Part shown: positions 8,718-17,399 of the stretch, piece after piece
Layout: every line of letters starts with the position of its first letter
Numbering within the stretch: the stretch's first letter is position 1
DNA from: Hungatella sp. UBA5385
GTDB lineage: Bacteria; Bacillota; Clostridia; Lachnospirales; Lachnospiraceae
NCBI GenBank assembly: GCA_002409995.1
Contig: DHOR01000030.1
Coordinates: 102,446 to 166,445 of the forward strand
Reading direction: 5' to 3'
Length of the DNA stretch: 64,000 nucleotides
Notes under the pieces: generated by a model
Databases searched by the model: none
Seen by the model: the letters and a program-made list of their open reading frames with translations, nothing else
Told to the model about the DNA's origin: nothing
Position numbers and translations under genes: made by a program

Positions 8718-9932
8718 TTACTTATTAAGTTCTAACATCGTCCACTCGCCCTCACCCTGATACTGGAGAATTAAATATTCTTCTTCTGACTGGCGATTAA
8801 TCCATTTATTGCCACCTGTTTTCCCCTTCCAATATTCCATAGATGACAGAGCACTGTATAAATCCTCTCTGTTATTTGCACCTTCCTTCAGGCATTGGGC
8901 AATCATAGCAGCACATTCATAAGAGTTCCGCTGATAGGCATTGGGAATATTTCCATCAATATCCTTACACTGCTGAATAAATTCCTGTACACCTTCGTCA
9001 GGATTTGCAGCAAAAAATCCTGTACTAACAAAAAAGCCTACCCCTGCATCACCAACTAGATTTGTAAAATCCTCTGTATACATAGACTGATTTCCAAGCC
9101 ATTTTACATCTGTAAGACCTGCCTGCTTTGCCTGATTTAATATTGCAGCACACTCTACGTATCCCATATTAATAACAATTATATCCGGATTGGCATCCTT
9201 GATCTTTAAAACCATCGCACTGTAGTCTCTTACCTCTCCCTCATTAAAGGTTTCGGCTGCTACCACTTGGCATGGAACTCCAGAAGCACTTAATTCATCA
9301 ACTGCTTTCTCCGCATGTTCCATAAACTGGAGACCTGCATCATTATTAAGAGCAATTAATGCTACCTTCTCTCCCTCCAGCTTCTGAACAGCATAACGAG
9401 CCATTAAAGCAGATTCTATTGGAATGGTCATACCACGTTGAAATGTACAATTATATTCTGTTGCAATCGTGCTGTTGCCTGCACAGGGCACCATAACCGG
9501 CATTCTGGCTTCATCAAAAATGGAAGCAAAGGCTAAAGTACAGGTACTTGAATAGCTGCCAATTGCTGCAATATACTTGTCATCTCCAGTAACAATCTGT
9601 GCCATGTTAGTGCTTTGAGCTGCATCGGCTGCATCATCGAAAACTTCAAAAGCAAGATTTGCTCCATTAATCCCTCCCTTGGCATTAACTTCATCACAAA
9701 GAGCCTTGACGCCAGTTTTAAATGCATTGCCATACTGTGCATTGTCCCCGGTAAAAGGTGCTATCAATGCAATTGTATATTCTTCCGGGATCTTAGGAGA
9801 GTTATCTTCTTCTTTGATACTCCCCTCCTGTTCAGCAGGCTGATTCTGATCTGTAGTTACATTTGTTTTTTGAGAACATGCTGTGAGACATAATGTCATT
9901 GCCAAGATACCCATACAATACCAGTTTTTCAT
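8718..9932 (-). CDS. LivK/LivJ-type substrate-binding lipoprotein
   Basis: Extracytoplasmic solute-binding protein of the Liv-type importer (periplasmic-binding-protein type I fold), about 404 residues. The frame is open 41 codons further upstream, but the ATG at 9932 has GGAGGGG 6 nt ahead. It gives a proper lipoprotein signal peptide with lipobox LTAC (Cys near residue 18), then a Glu/Asn-rich linker. The mature part begins YTIALIAPFTGDNAQYG, typical of the family. The strong promoter and operator-like palindromes lie directly upstream. Confidence 0.92.
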   Translation of the reverse strand: MKNWYCMGILAMTLCLTACSQKTNVTTDQNQPAEQEGSIKEEDNSPKIPEEYTIALIAPFTGDNAQYGNAFKTGVKALCDEVNAKGGINGANLAFEVFDDAADAAQSTNMAQIVTGDDKYIAAIGSYSSTCTLAFASIFDEARMPVMVPCAGNSTIATEYNCTFQRGMTIPIESALMARYAVQKLEGEKVALIALNNDAGLQFMEHAEKAVDELSASGVPCQVVAAETFNEGEVRDYSAMVLKIKDANPDIIVINMGYVECAAILNQAKQAGLTDVKWLGNQSMYTEDFTNLVGDAGVGFFVSTGFFAANPDEGVQEFIQQCKDIDGNIPNAYQRNSYECAAMIAQCLKEGANNREDLYSALSSMEYWKGKTGGNKWINRQSEEEYLILQYQGEGEWTMLELNK

Positions 9933-9963
9933 TTTCGACCCCTCCATATTATCGTTAATAGTA

Positions 9964-10009
9964 TTTGTATACATATTATTTGTATTTAAGTTAATGATGT
10001 ATACATCTT
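9964..10009 (-). promoter_or_regulatory. Two GntR-operator-like palindromes in the livK leader
   Basis: Two copies of an ATGTATACA palindrome: GATGTATACATC (perfect, 9996-10007, over the predicted transcription start) and TTTGTATACATATT (9964-9977). Both resemble the site at 10747-10760 before the gntR gene. FCD-type GntR repressors commonly bind short palindromes of this kind. The assignment is inferred from the repetition and location. Confidence 0.6.
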
Positions 10010-10011
10010 GA

Positions 10012-10040
10012 ATTATAACAATACATTTCACGATTGTCAA
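10012..10040 (-). promoter_or_regulatory. Consensus sigma-A promoter of the Liv-type operon
   Basis: Minus-strand TTGACA (10040-10035), exactly 17 bp, TATAAT (10017-10012): a perfect consensus. Transcription would start near 10005, inside the first palindrome, so the operon looks strong but tightly repressible. Confidence 0.85.
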
Positions 10041-10078
10041 TATTATTTTGTGCATTTTTTATAATATTTCTTCGGTTT

Positions 10079-10699
10079 TTAACCAATATATTTCCTCATT
10101 GCATAATTTTTCGCATTTTTTATGTGATCAAATAATTTTTCAGAAGCAGTTTGATAATCTCCCTCCAACATAGACTCAACAATTATCATATGCTCTTTTA
10201 TACCTTCATGTACTCTTTCATCATTACTCTTATATACCCTGTTACGATGATCCACACCCTCCACCATACGCAGTACTTCACGTAAATACTTATTATCGCA
10301 CGCCTGATATAATGTTTCGTGAAATTTTTCATCAAGACGAATTAACTCCTGAATCTCCTCTGTTTTTTTACATTGTTCTAAATAGTCCGTTAAAAACTTT
10401 TTGCTTATACTATCAGCATACTGCAATAATACCTGTGGCTCTATCACTGCTCTGGCATCAAAGACCTCAGCAATATCCTCAATAGTTATTCCTCGTACAA
10501 GGATACATTTCTTTGGAATAATATTCACCAAGTTTTCTTGTTCCAGTTTATTAAGTGCTTCCCGTATAGGTGTTCTGCTAGCTCCAATCTCTTCAATCAG
10601 CTCAGATTCATTCAATACACTTCCCGGAGCATATTCACAATTTATAATTTTCTCTCTGATGATTTCATATGCCTTATCTTTTAAGTATTTCCCCGCCAT
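10079..10699 (-). CDS. GntR-family transcriptional regulator, FCD (FadR) subfamily
   Basis: A 206-residue regulator with an N-terminal winged helix (about residues 8-70: ALNKLEQENLVNIIPKKC after the IGASRTPIREAL recognition helix). A C-terminal all-helical FCD ligand domain carries the likely metal-binding Asp/His residues (DARAVIE, EKFHETLY, EHMIIVESM). GGAG lies 6 nt before the ATG. It is transcribed in the same direction as the Liv-type operon and separated from it by the operon promoter. Autoregulation is suggested by a matching palindrome in its own leader. Its effector is presumably the imported compound or a product. Confidence 0.9.
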   Translation of the reverse strand: MAGKYLKDKAYEIIREKIINCEYAPGSVLNESELIEEIGASRTPIREALNKLEQENLVNIIPKKCILVRGITIEDIAEVFDARAVIEPQVLLQYADSISKKFLTDYLEQCKKTEEIQELIRLDEKFHETLYQACDNKYLREVLRMVEGVDHRNRVYKSNDERVHEGIKEHMIIVESMLEGDYQTASEKLFDHIKNAKNYAMRKYIG

Positions 10700-10746
10700 T
10701 TTCTTCTCCTTTTCATTCTAATGCTACATTCAAATTTAAAAATACT

Positions 10747-10760
10747 GTTATATACATCTT
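10747..10760 (-). promoter_or_regulatory. GntR-operator-like site before gntR
   Basis: Minus strand AAGATGTATATAAC, matching the livK-leader site AAGATGTATACATC in 10 of the first 11 positions. It lies just downstream of a TATAAT (10778-10773). This suggests autoregulation. Confidence 0.5.
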
Positions 10761-10885
10761 GTTCTAAAATATATTATATCAAATTTTCTAATATTTTCCA
10801 GTTAAAGTAATATTTATTTACAATTACTAGTAATCTATGTAAATTAATCTTATCTAAATAATATATTAACATTCTTTTAATCCTA

Positions 10886-10914
10886 TTGTGATCTAGATTT
10901 GAGTATGATATAAT
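10886..10914 (+). promoter_or_regulatory. Candidate sigma-A promoter for the PAP2 gene
   Basis: TTGTGA (10886-10891), 17 bp, TATAAT (10909-10914), about 70 nt before the PAP2 start. In 10700-10987 nothing else stands out apart from the gntR operator-like site. Confidence 0.6.
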
Positions 10915-10987
10915 TCCGATTACTGGGAGATTTAACTCTTCCACAAACAAGAAACTCCGCCACCAGCATAGAAAAGGGTGACTCTAT

Positions 10988-11644
10988 ATGAAGAATTTGT
11001 TGCACAGATATAAACATGCATGGGTCCTCGGATATGTCTTTATCTATCTCCCATGGTTTATCTACCTGGAGAATACAGTTACAGATAACTACCATATTAT
11101 GCATATTGCCATTGATGATTTTATTCCCTTTAGCGAATATTTCATCATACCATACCTGTTATGGTTTATTTATGTAGCAAGCGCTATCTGCTATTTTTTC
11201 TTTCATAATGTTAAGGATTACTATAAATTGTGTACTATGCTGTTTGTTGGAATGACCATTAGTCTTTTGATCTGCACCATATTCCCTAATGGAACAGACT
11301 TCAGACCTGAGGTTGACCCGAACAAGAATGTCTTTTCACTTGTTCTTTCGTGGCTTTATTCTACAGACACCTGTACCAATGTTTTTCCAAGTATTCATGT
11401 ATACAATTCCATATGCGTTCATATTGCAGTTACGCACAGTAAAGTGCTGAAGCGGAACCGTATGGTTACAACAGGGTCCTTTATACTGATGGTATCAATC
11501 TGCCTGGCAACAGTTTTCTTAAAGCAGCATTCTGCATTTGATGGATTGGGTTCTATGGTGATGGCTTATATCATGTATCTGTTTGTTTATACAGACAGCT
11601 ATGTTCCAAGTAGAAAGAAAGTTAGAGAGAAGGCAATTGGATAA
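10988..11644 (+). CDS. PAP2-superfamily membrane phosphatase-like protein
   Basis: A 218-residue polytopic membrane protein with about five or six hydrophobic segments. The C-terminal half carries PAP2 motifs: PSIHVYNSICV (P-S-x-H core) and KQHSAFDGLG (the histidine/aspartate motif). This resembles the inositol-phosphorylceramide-synthase-like PAP2 group more than classical lipid phosphatases. Likely acts on a phospholipid or polyprenyl phosphate at the membrane; the substrate is unknown. AAAAGGG lies upstream of the ATG. Monocistronic, flanked by its own promoter and a shared terminator. Confidence 0.82.
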   Translation: MKNLLHRYKHAWVLGYVFIYLPWFIYLENTVTDNYHIMHIAIDDFIPFSEYFIIPYLLWFIYVASAICYFFFHNVKDYYKLCTMLFVGMTISLLICTIFPNGTDFRPEVDPNKNVFSLVLSWLYSTDTCTNVFPSIHVYNSICVHIAVTHSKVLKRNRMVTTGSFILMVSICLATVFLKQHSAFDGLGSMVMAYIMYLFVYTDSYVPSRKKVREKAIG

Positions 11645-11694
11645 GAGAGCTTTATCGGCTAATACTGACTAAATATGTAAAATGATAATTGATA

Positions 11695-11735
11695 AAGAAT
11701 CCGGCAGATTTGAAAATCAAATCTGCCGGATTCTT
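11695..11735. terminator. Strong bidirectional terminator between PAP2 and deoR genes
   Basis: A 19-bp perfect inverted repeat with a 3-nt loop between two convergent genes. T-rich flanks on both strands allow it to serve both. Confidence 0.85.
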
Positions 11736-11760
11736 ATTGGAAATGTCTAAGACATTTTCA

Positions 11761-12543
11761 TTATACAATATTCAGTTCAATTCCCTTCTTCTGAATAATC
11801 TCAACCCATTCCTCAGAAATATTGTCATCCGTAATAATTCTGTCAAAAATATCAATATCCGTCAAAAAACACGGTTTGATTGCTCCGAACTTGCTGGAAT
11901 CCACCAGCAGAATCTTCTCTGCTCCAGATTGTATAATTGTCTGCTTTATCTCCATCTCATAATTATTTGAACAAGTAACACCCATCTTGTCATGAACTCC
12001 TGCTGCGGAGGCAAATACTTTCGTAGCCCGTATGTTCTTTATTAACTCAATATTCTCTGCTGATTCAAAGAGCATTGTATCTGGATGGTAATATCCACCG
12101 CCAAAAATAATAGAGATATTTGGATTAGTGCAAATCCTATTCAGGATATTTAAATTACAGGTAAATATGGTCATCTTCGTATTCCTATCGATATTTTCTG
12201 CCAAAAATTCTACCGTAGACCCATTATCAATAATAACGCAGTCATCTTCCTGTATGAGGGACGCAGCAAACTTTCCAATCCTCTCTTTCTTCCGTCTATG
12301 AGAACGAGCCGCAGTAGAAAGCTGATATTCACTATCTCCATCTGCATTCGGTGTATACTGAGCATTCAGTACAGCTGCTCCCGGTATGTCCAGAACTATG
12401 TTCCTTGATTTCAAGGTATCTAAATCCCTACGAACTGTCATTTCTGAAACATCCAGCATCTGCGCCAATTCACGAATTGTAGCACCATTCTGTATTTCCA
12501 ATATTTCTATTAATTTATTTAATCTACCACTTTTCTTGCTCAC
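11761..12543 (-). CDS. DeoR-family transcriptional regulator
   Basis: A 260-residue repressor-type regulator. The N-terminal DeoR helix-turn-helix (about residues 5-60) reads ATIRELAQMLDVSEMTVRRDL. The C-terminal sugar-phosphate sensor domain has DDCVIIDNGSTVEFLA, FGGGYYHPDT and LLVDSSKFG. The start is GTG with GAGG 8 nt upstream. It lies directly downstream of the nucleoside operon on the same strand, with its own promoter, so a role in controlling that operon through a (deoxy)ribose-phosphate signal is likely but inferred. Confidence 0.9.
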   Translation of the reverse strand: MSKKSGRLNKLIEILEIQNGATIRELAQMLDVSEMTVRRDLDTLKSRNIVLDIPGAAVLNAQYTPNADGDSEYQLSTAARSHRRKKERIGKFAASLIQEDDCVIIDNGSTVEFLAENIDRNTKMTIFTCNLNILNRICTNPNISIIFGGGYYHPDTMLFESAENIELIKNIRATKVFASAAGVHDKMGVTCSNNYEMEIKQTIIQSGAEKILLVDSSKFGAIKPCFLTDIDIFDRIITDDNISEEWVEIIQKKGIELNIV

Positions 12544-12588
12544 ATGAATTACCTCTTATTCTTTTACTGACCGCATACCAATATAAGT

Positions 12589-12618
12589 AGTATAGCATAT
12601 TTTTCCCTTTCCCGACAA
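12589..12618 (-). promoter_or_regulatory. Candidate promoter for the DeoR-family gene
   Basis: Minus-strand TTGTCG (12618-12613), 18 bp, TATACT (12594-12589), about 45 nt before the GTG. It would allow the regulator to be made independently of the upstream operon. Confidence 0.5.
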
Positions 12619-12647
12619 CCTGAATTATGACGGGAATAATACTTCAC

Positions 12648-13055
12648 TCAAACAAGCGAGGCAAATACTTCCCAAATATTCCCAAATATGTCCTTAAAAT
12701 AGGAAGCCCTACATTCCCAGTGATAGTCTTGGGGTTCCGAGATACATTCCACCCCGTTCTTTTTTAATTCTGCCGAAATATCATCCACCACCTCAGAGGT
12801 TGGAACTTTAATAGCCAGCATAAAATGATGACCGGTTTTTCCTAAATATTCTTTAGGGATTGCATATGCTGTCACTTCATCCTCTGCCCAAAGTGTCAAA
12901 CTTGTTCCGCAAAATACAAACTCCGTATAGAAACGTCCCCTCCGGGATTTCACTTCAAATTTCATTTTATTTTGATAAAAATCAATCGCCGCTTCCATAT
13001 CCGGTACAAATAAACATATGTCATTTATATTTGTTAAAAAACTCAGATCAGACAT
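12648..13055 (-). CDS. VOC-family (glyoxalase/bleomycin-resistance fold) protein
   Basis: 135 residues with the paired beta-alpha-beta-beta-beta modules of the vicinal-oxygen-chelate fold. It begins INDICLFVPDMEAAIDFYQNK and ends with FKDIFGNIWEVF, where D-x-x-G-N-x-W-E carries the usual metal-ligand Glu. AAGGAG lies 7 nt before the ATG. It is the last gene of the nucleoside operon, 11 nt after the phosphorylase. Its reaction is unknown; aldehyde detoxification is one possibility given acetaldehyde production by DeoC. Confidence 0.82.
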   Translation of the reverse strand: MSDLSFLTNINDICLFVPDMEAAIDFYQNKMKFEVKSRRGRFYTEFVFCGTSLTLWAEDEVTAYAIPKEYLGKTGHHFMLAIKVPTSEVVDDISAELKKNGVECISEPQDYHWECRASYFKDIFGNIWEVFASLV

Positions 13056-13066
13056 TTATTATCTCC

Positions 13067-13882
13067 TTATAATTTTTCTATTGTTTTTGTGAGCAGTGAT
13101 ATAAATTTACCTTTCACTCTATCAGCAGTCTCAATTACCTCTTCGCTAGACAAAGGCTGAGGAAGAATTCCAGCCGCCATATTAGTGATACAAGAAATCG
13201 CAGCCACTTTAATTCCGCTATGATTTGCAGTAATAATTTCAGGTACTGTAGACATACCAACGGCACTTGCCCCCAGTATTCTCATCATACGGATTTCTGC
13301 AGGAGTTTCATATGTCGGTCCAGTATACGCACAATACACTCCTTTTTTCAACTCTATGCCCAGTTCATTAGCGGCTTTCTGAATTACACTACGAATCTTC
13401 CCGTTATATGCTTCCGACATATCTGTAAAACGTACGCCAAAATCATCCTCATTAGGGCCAATCAATGGATTACTTCCCAATAAATTAATATGGTCCTCAA
13501 TCAGCATCAAATCACCTGGTTTAAATGTCAAATCGATTCCTCCACAAGAATTCGTAACAATCAGTTTTTCGATACCGAATACCTTCATCATACGTATTGG
13601 ATAAACAATATTACTCAAATCATAGCCTTCAAAGTAGTGAAATCTTCCCTGCATACAGAGAATATCTTTTCCATTCATCTTTCCAATCACCATTCGACCA
13701 TTATGTCCAGGAGCTGTGGAAACCATAAAATTCGGAATTTCACTATAAGGGATTACCACTGCCTCCTCTAATTCTTCTGCAAAAGCTCCAAGGCCGGAAC
13801 CAAGTATCACTGCTACTTTAGGTCTGAGCGCAGTTTTCTTCTGAATATAGTCTATTGTTTCTTTCACTTTCTTCAATAACAT
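13067..13882 (-). CDS. punA: Purine nucleoside phosphorylase (trimeric type)
   Basis: A 271-residue PNP that cleaves purine (deoxy)ribonucleosides with phosphate to base plus pentose-1-phosphate. Family motifs: VILGSGLGAFAEE (phosphate loop), STAPGHNGR, GRFHYFEGY, VTNSCGGI, the purine-site Glu in TGPTYETPAE, and GMSTVPEIITANH with CITNMAAG. Length and motifs fit the low-molecular-weight trimeric class. AAGGAG lies 7 nt upstream. It sits between the importer genes and the VOC gene. Confidence 0.95.
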   Translation of the reverse strand: MLLKKVKETIDYIQKKTALRPKVAVILGSGLGAFAEELEEAVVIPYSEIPNFMVSTAPGHNGRMVIGKMNGKDILCMQGRFHYFEGYDLSNIVYPIRMMKVFGIEKLIVTNSCGGIDLTFKPGDLMLIEDHINLLGSNPLIGPNEDDFGVRFTDMSEAYNGKIRSVIQKAANELGIELKKGVYCAYTGPTYETPAEIRMMRILGASAVGMSTVPEIITANHSGIKVAAISCITNMAAGILPQPLSSEEVIETADRVKGKFISLLTKTIEKL

Positions 13883-13893
13883 TATTTTTCTCC

Positions 13894-14787
13894 TTACTCT
13901 TCATTCATATTTTTTCCAAGGCTTGCTGGTGCCTTCACATGCTTAACGGCAAATACAATTACAAGCAGTGTCACTAAATATGGAATCATTTTTAATAATT
14001 GTCCAGAAATATTGAATCGCTGCAAGGCAACCTGCGACGCATCCGCTGCACCAAACAATACTCCTCCAGCTAATATTCCCAGTGGATGATATCTTCCCAA
14101 AATATCAATGGACATTGCTATATACCCGCGGCCTGCCGTTACGTTTCTGGAAAAAAAGTCCAGCTGATCGATACACATATATGAACCTGCAAGACCTGAT
14201 AACATACCGCACACAGCCATTGCAGTATATTGAATCTGATTGGTCTTTATCCCCAATGAACGAGCTGCCTGAGGATTTTCTCCAATTACCCTCAGCCGTA
14301 ACCCCCAGGCCGTCTTATATATCAAAAACCAACTGGCAATTGCCAATACGATTAGCAAAATCAGCAGCACAGACACACTGCCAAGCCCCGGTATGTTCAC
14401 CTTTCCAATTGTCGGAACCAAAGGTGACTTTCCTCTGTTATCCCATACCATCTGCATCAACAGATTGGTTCCGCCAAGTGCTAACAAATTAATTCCCACT
14501 CCACCTATCACCTGGTTCAGCTTATACCGTACTATGAGAATTCCTTCAAACATCGCAAGCAGCATACCTGCTATCATACCTCCCAACAAACCGAACCATG
14601 GGTTATTTGTGAGATAGGTAACATAAGTTGCAGAAAAGGCTCCAGTTAACATCATCCCCTCTAATCCCATTGCGACAATTCCGGCACGAGATGAATAAAT
14701 TCCTCCAAGTGCGGCAAATGCTAATGGTACTCCCATACGAAAAGCAGAAAATAAAATGGACTGTATCATATTCAATACATCACTCAT
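13894..14787 (-). CDS. Nucleoside ABC transporter permease (NupQ/YufQ-like)
   Basis: A 297-residue permease of the BPD_transp_2 family, with about eight hydrophobic segments. Motifs: PLAFAALGGIYSSRAGIVAMGLEGMML, and RVIGENPQAARSLGI (the cytoplasmic coupling loop). It overlaps the preceding permease gene by 8 nt, so the two are coupled. Paired with NupP-like and NupO-like subunits for nucleoside uptake by analogy with Bacillus NupNOPQ and streptococcal BmpA systems. Confidence 0.9.
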   Translation of the reverse strand: MSDVLNMIQSILFSAFRMGVPLAFAALGGIYSSRAGIVAMGLEGMMLTGAFSATYVTYLTNNPWFGLLGGMIAGMLLAMFEGILIVRYKLNQVIGGVGINLLALGGTNLLMQMVWDNRGKSPLVPTIGKVNIPGLGSVSVLLILLIVLAIASWFLIYKTAWGLRLRVIGENPQAARSLGIKTNQIQYTAMAVCGMLSGLAGSYMCIDQLDFFSRNVTAGRGYIAMSIDILGRYHPLGILAGGVLFGAADASQVALQRFNISGQLLKMIPYLVTLLVIVFAVKHVKAPASLGKNMNEE

Positions 14788-15838
14788 CCTTTTTCCCCTT
14801 TCTTACTGCTATTTTTCTGATTTTCCCATACAAATCTTCAGATAATTTGGGACACCCCAGTAGCAGCACTATAAAAGCCTGTATAACTACAATAAAATCA
14901 TATGGAATTCTAGCTGTACGGTTAACAACCGTAGCTCCAGCTCTTAATACTCCAAATAAGAATGAGGAAAAAATATTTCCTATCACATTTAATCCTGCAA
15001 GTGAAGCTACAGCAATTCCATCCCAGCCAAAGCCTGACGAAAATCCATCAATAAATCTGCCATTGACACCTATCACGATTATTGCTCCGGCCAATCCTGC
15101 GATGGCTCCACTGGTAAACATAGCTATTGACATTGTTCTCTTAGCTGAAATTCCTCCGGTTTCTGCAGCCAATGCATTTTCTCCCGTCACCCGTACTTCA
15201 AATCCAAATCTCGTATATTTCATAATCAGAAATATAATTATTGTCAGAAAAAAGAAAATCAATATTCCGGAAGATAACTGGGGTGTATCAACTAAATTGA
15301 CAAGATGTGCACTGTCCTGCACCCGTTCCGACTGTGCCACAGTTCCTTCAACTTTCATTGGACCGCTTACCAGATACGAGGTGAAGTTTTCCGCAATAAA
15401 ATTGAGCATAATTGCCGTAATGATTTCATTAGCTCCGAATCTAATTTTCAATACCGCAACAAGCATTCCCCACAAGCCCGCAGCTACAATCGCCATAAGC
15501 AATACCAACGGAACATGTATGAAAGACGGTATCCCCTTTATATATACACCTGCAATAGCTGCTGCAATCGCACCCACATACATCTGACCTTCCAGGCCAA
15601 TATTGCAAATTCCTGCTCGAATAGCTGTTATATAAGCCAGTCCCATAAATGCAATTATCATTGTTTGTGACAAAGAAATAATAATCGAAGAACGGCTTCC
15701 CAATCCGCCCTTGAGAATAGCAATATAAGCACTGAGAGGAGAATATCCGCACATAGCAAAAACAACTGCACCAACTATTAGAGAAATAAACAAAGATATG
15801 ATTAAAATAACCACTTTGTTACTGTTGCCTTTACCCAC
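14780..15838 (-). CDS. Nucleoside ABC transporter permease (NupP/YufP-like)
   Basis: A 352-residue permease of the same family as NupQ. It shows IRAGICNIGLEGQMYVGA, EIITAIMLNFIAENF and the coupling loop EVRVTGENALAAETGGI. The start is GTG at 15838 with GGAGG 6 nt upstream; it overlaps the stop of the ATPase gene by 8 nt. About nine or ten membrane segments. Confidence 0.9.
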   Translation of the reverse strand: MGKGNSNKVVILIISLFISLIVGAVVFAMCGYSPLSAYIAILKGGLGSRSSIIISLSQTMIIAFMGLAYITAIRAGICNIGLEGQMYVGAIAAAIAGVYIKGIPSFIHVPLVLLMAIVAAGLWGMLVAVLKIRFGANEIITAIMLNFIAENFTSYLVSGPMKVEGTVAQSERVQDSAHLVNLVDTPQLSSGILIFFFLTIIIFLIMKYTRFGFEVRVTGENALAAETGGISAKRTMSIAMFTSGAIAGLAGAIIVIGVNGRFIDGFSSGFGWDGIAVASLAGLNVIGNIFSSFLFGVLRAGATVVNRTARIPYDFIVVIQAFIVLLLGCPKLSEDLYGKIRKIAVRKGKKDE

Positions 15839-17369
15839 AGTGATCCTCCTTTCCTGTATCCAGTCTACCCCCCGTCATAAGAATTCCAACCTCTTCTCTT
15901 GTGAAATCCTCCTTCTTCCTCAAACCAGCGATCTTCCCTTTATACATCACTGCAATAGTATCACTCAGGGTGAATATTTCTTCTAAATCTGAGGATACAA
16001 GTAATGTGGCACCGCCGCTCTCACCGAATGCTCTAAGCAGGGAATAAAAGAATTCACTTGTGGAAATATCAACACCTCTTGTCAGCTGTGAACATATAAG
16101 GACTTTTGAAGTTTCCTCAAATACTCTTGCCACCACTACTTTCTGCTGATTTCCCCCGGATAACTGATTGATTAATGTTTTGAAATCGGGGGCTTTTATT
16201 CTGTATTTTTCAATCCGTCCTGCACTCATGCTCTTGATTTTTTTCAGTTTCATGATTCCTTTTTTACAATATTCCTCACTATCCTGATAGCCAAGCACAA
16301 GATTTTCTGCAATGGACATATTTTCTGCCACTGCATACTTCAATCTGTCTTCCGGTATATGTCCAATTCCCTGTTTTATGAAATCCTTTGTGGTACCTTT
16401 GACTGTTTTACCATCCAGTTTCAAAATCATGGAATTCGGTTTAAGCAGACCTGTTAACGCCTTGACCAATTCACTTTGCCCATTTCCTTCCACACCTGCA
16501 ATCCCCAAGATCTCGCCTTTCCTGATGCATAAAGAAATATCATCTAAAATAACCTTATTTTCATTTTTACATGAGAGCTCTTCCACTTCAAAACATATAT
16601 CACCATATACCTTCCTCTCTTGTGCATGATTAGTGATCGCAGTTGTTTTACCAACCATATAGTTTGCAAGCTGATTAACAGATGTCTTTATCATATTTTC
16701 TGGTTCAACCTGTCCAGTTACTACTCCGTCTCTCATTACCGTTATCCTATCCGCAATCTGAAAAACTTCATAGAGTTTATGTGTAATAATAATACAGCTT
16801 TTCCCATCACTTTTCATCCGCTTTAGCACTTCAAAAAAACGTTCAACTTCCTGCGGTGATAACACTGCTGTTGGCTCGTCTAATATTAAAATCTCCGCAC
16901 TGCGGTACAATGTTTTTAATATTTCAACCTGCTGCTTTTCTCCAACCGTCAAATCCTCAACCAATGCATCAGGCGAAACTGAAAAGCCAAACTTTTGAAT
17001 CATTTTTTCTATTTCCTGTTTCGCCTGATAATAATCTACCCGCCCATTTTTTTTCGGTTCGGAACCGACAATAATATTTTCCACAACATTCATAGCCTCT
17101 GCCAGCATAAAATGTTGATGTACCATTCCAATCCCTATATTTATGGCCTGCATTGGATTTTGGATTTCTACCAGTGTACCATTAATTTCTATTTCACCGC
17201 TGTCAGGTCGGGTCATTCCATACAGAACCTTCATAAGAGTAGATTTTCCGGCTCCATTTTCGCCCAGCAATGCATGTATTTCGCCCTTTTCAATTTTCAT
17301 CGAAACATGATCTAAGGCTGTCACATTTGGATATGTTTTTACGATATCCTTTAAATTAACTATACTCAT
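15831..17369 (-). CDS. Nucleoside ABC transporter ATPase, double domain (NupO-like)
   Basis: A 512-residue tandem ATPase of the sugar/nucleoside CUT2-like type. The first domain has Walker A GENGAGKST, signature LTVGEKQQVEILKTL and Walker B LILDEPTAVLSP. The second has a degenerate Walker A (GVEGNGQSELVKAL), signature LSGGNQQKVVVARVF and a degenerate Walker B (LICSQLTRGVD). This asymmetry is normal for the family. The ATG at 17369 follows GGAGG by 5 nt; the frame extends 8 codons upstream without a better site. Confidence 0.92.
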   Translation of the reverse strand: MSIVNLKDIVKTYPNVTALDHVSMKIEKGEIHALLGENGAGKSTLMKVLYGMTRPDSGEIEINGTLVEIQNPMQAINIGIGMVHQHFMLAEAMNVVENIIVGSEPKKNGRVDYYQAKQEIEKMIQKFGFSVSPDALVEDLTVGEKQQVEILKTLYRSAEILILDEPTAVLSPQEVERFFEVLKRMKSDGKSCIIITHKLYEVFQIADRITVMRDGVVTGQVEPENMIKTSVNQLANYMVGKTTAITNHAQERKVYGDICFEVEELSCKNENKVILDDISLCIRKGEILGIAGVEGNGQSELVKALTGLLKPNSMILKLDGKTVKGTTKDFIKQGIGHIPEDRLKYAVAENMSIAENLVLGYQDSEEYCKKGIMKLKKIKSMSAGRIEKYRIKAPDFKTLINQLSGGNQQKVVVARVFEETSKVLICSQLTRGVDISTSEFFYSLLRAFGESGGATLLVSSDLEEIFTLSDTIAVMYKGKIAGLRKKEDFTREEVGILMTGGRLDTGKEDHCG

Positions 17370-17399
17370 GCTTTCCTCCTGACCGGTTCTCATATTTCC

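Noticed and set aside
4108..9932. Naming the importer as a true branched-chain amino acid system
   Set aside because: HAAT transporters carry many solutes, and the amidohydrolase and MtaA-like genes argue for another substrate; liv symbols are used for subunit type only.
14628..15587. 319-codon plus-strand open frame opposite the nucleoside permease
   Set aside because: Antisense shadow of nupP-like and nupQ-like genes, which have clear motifs, ribosome sites and coupling; no family resemblance in the shadow.
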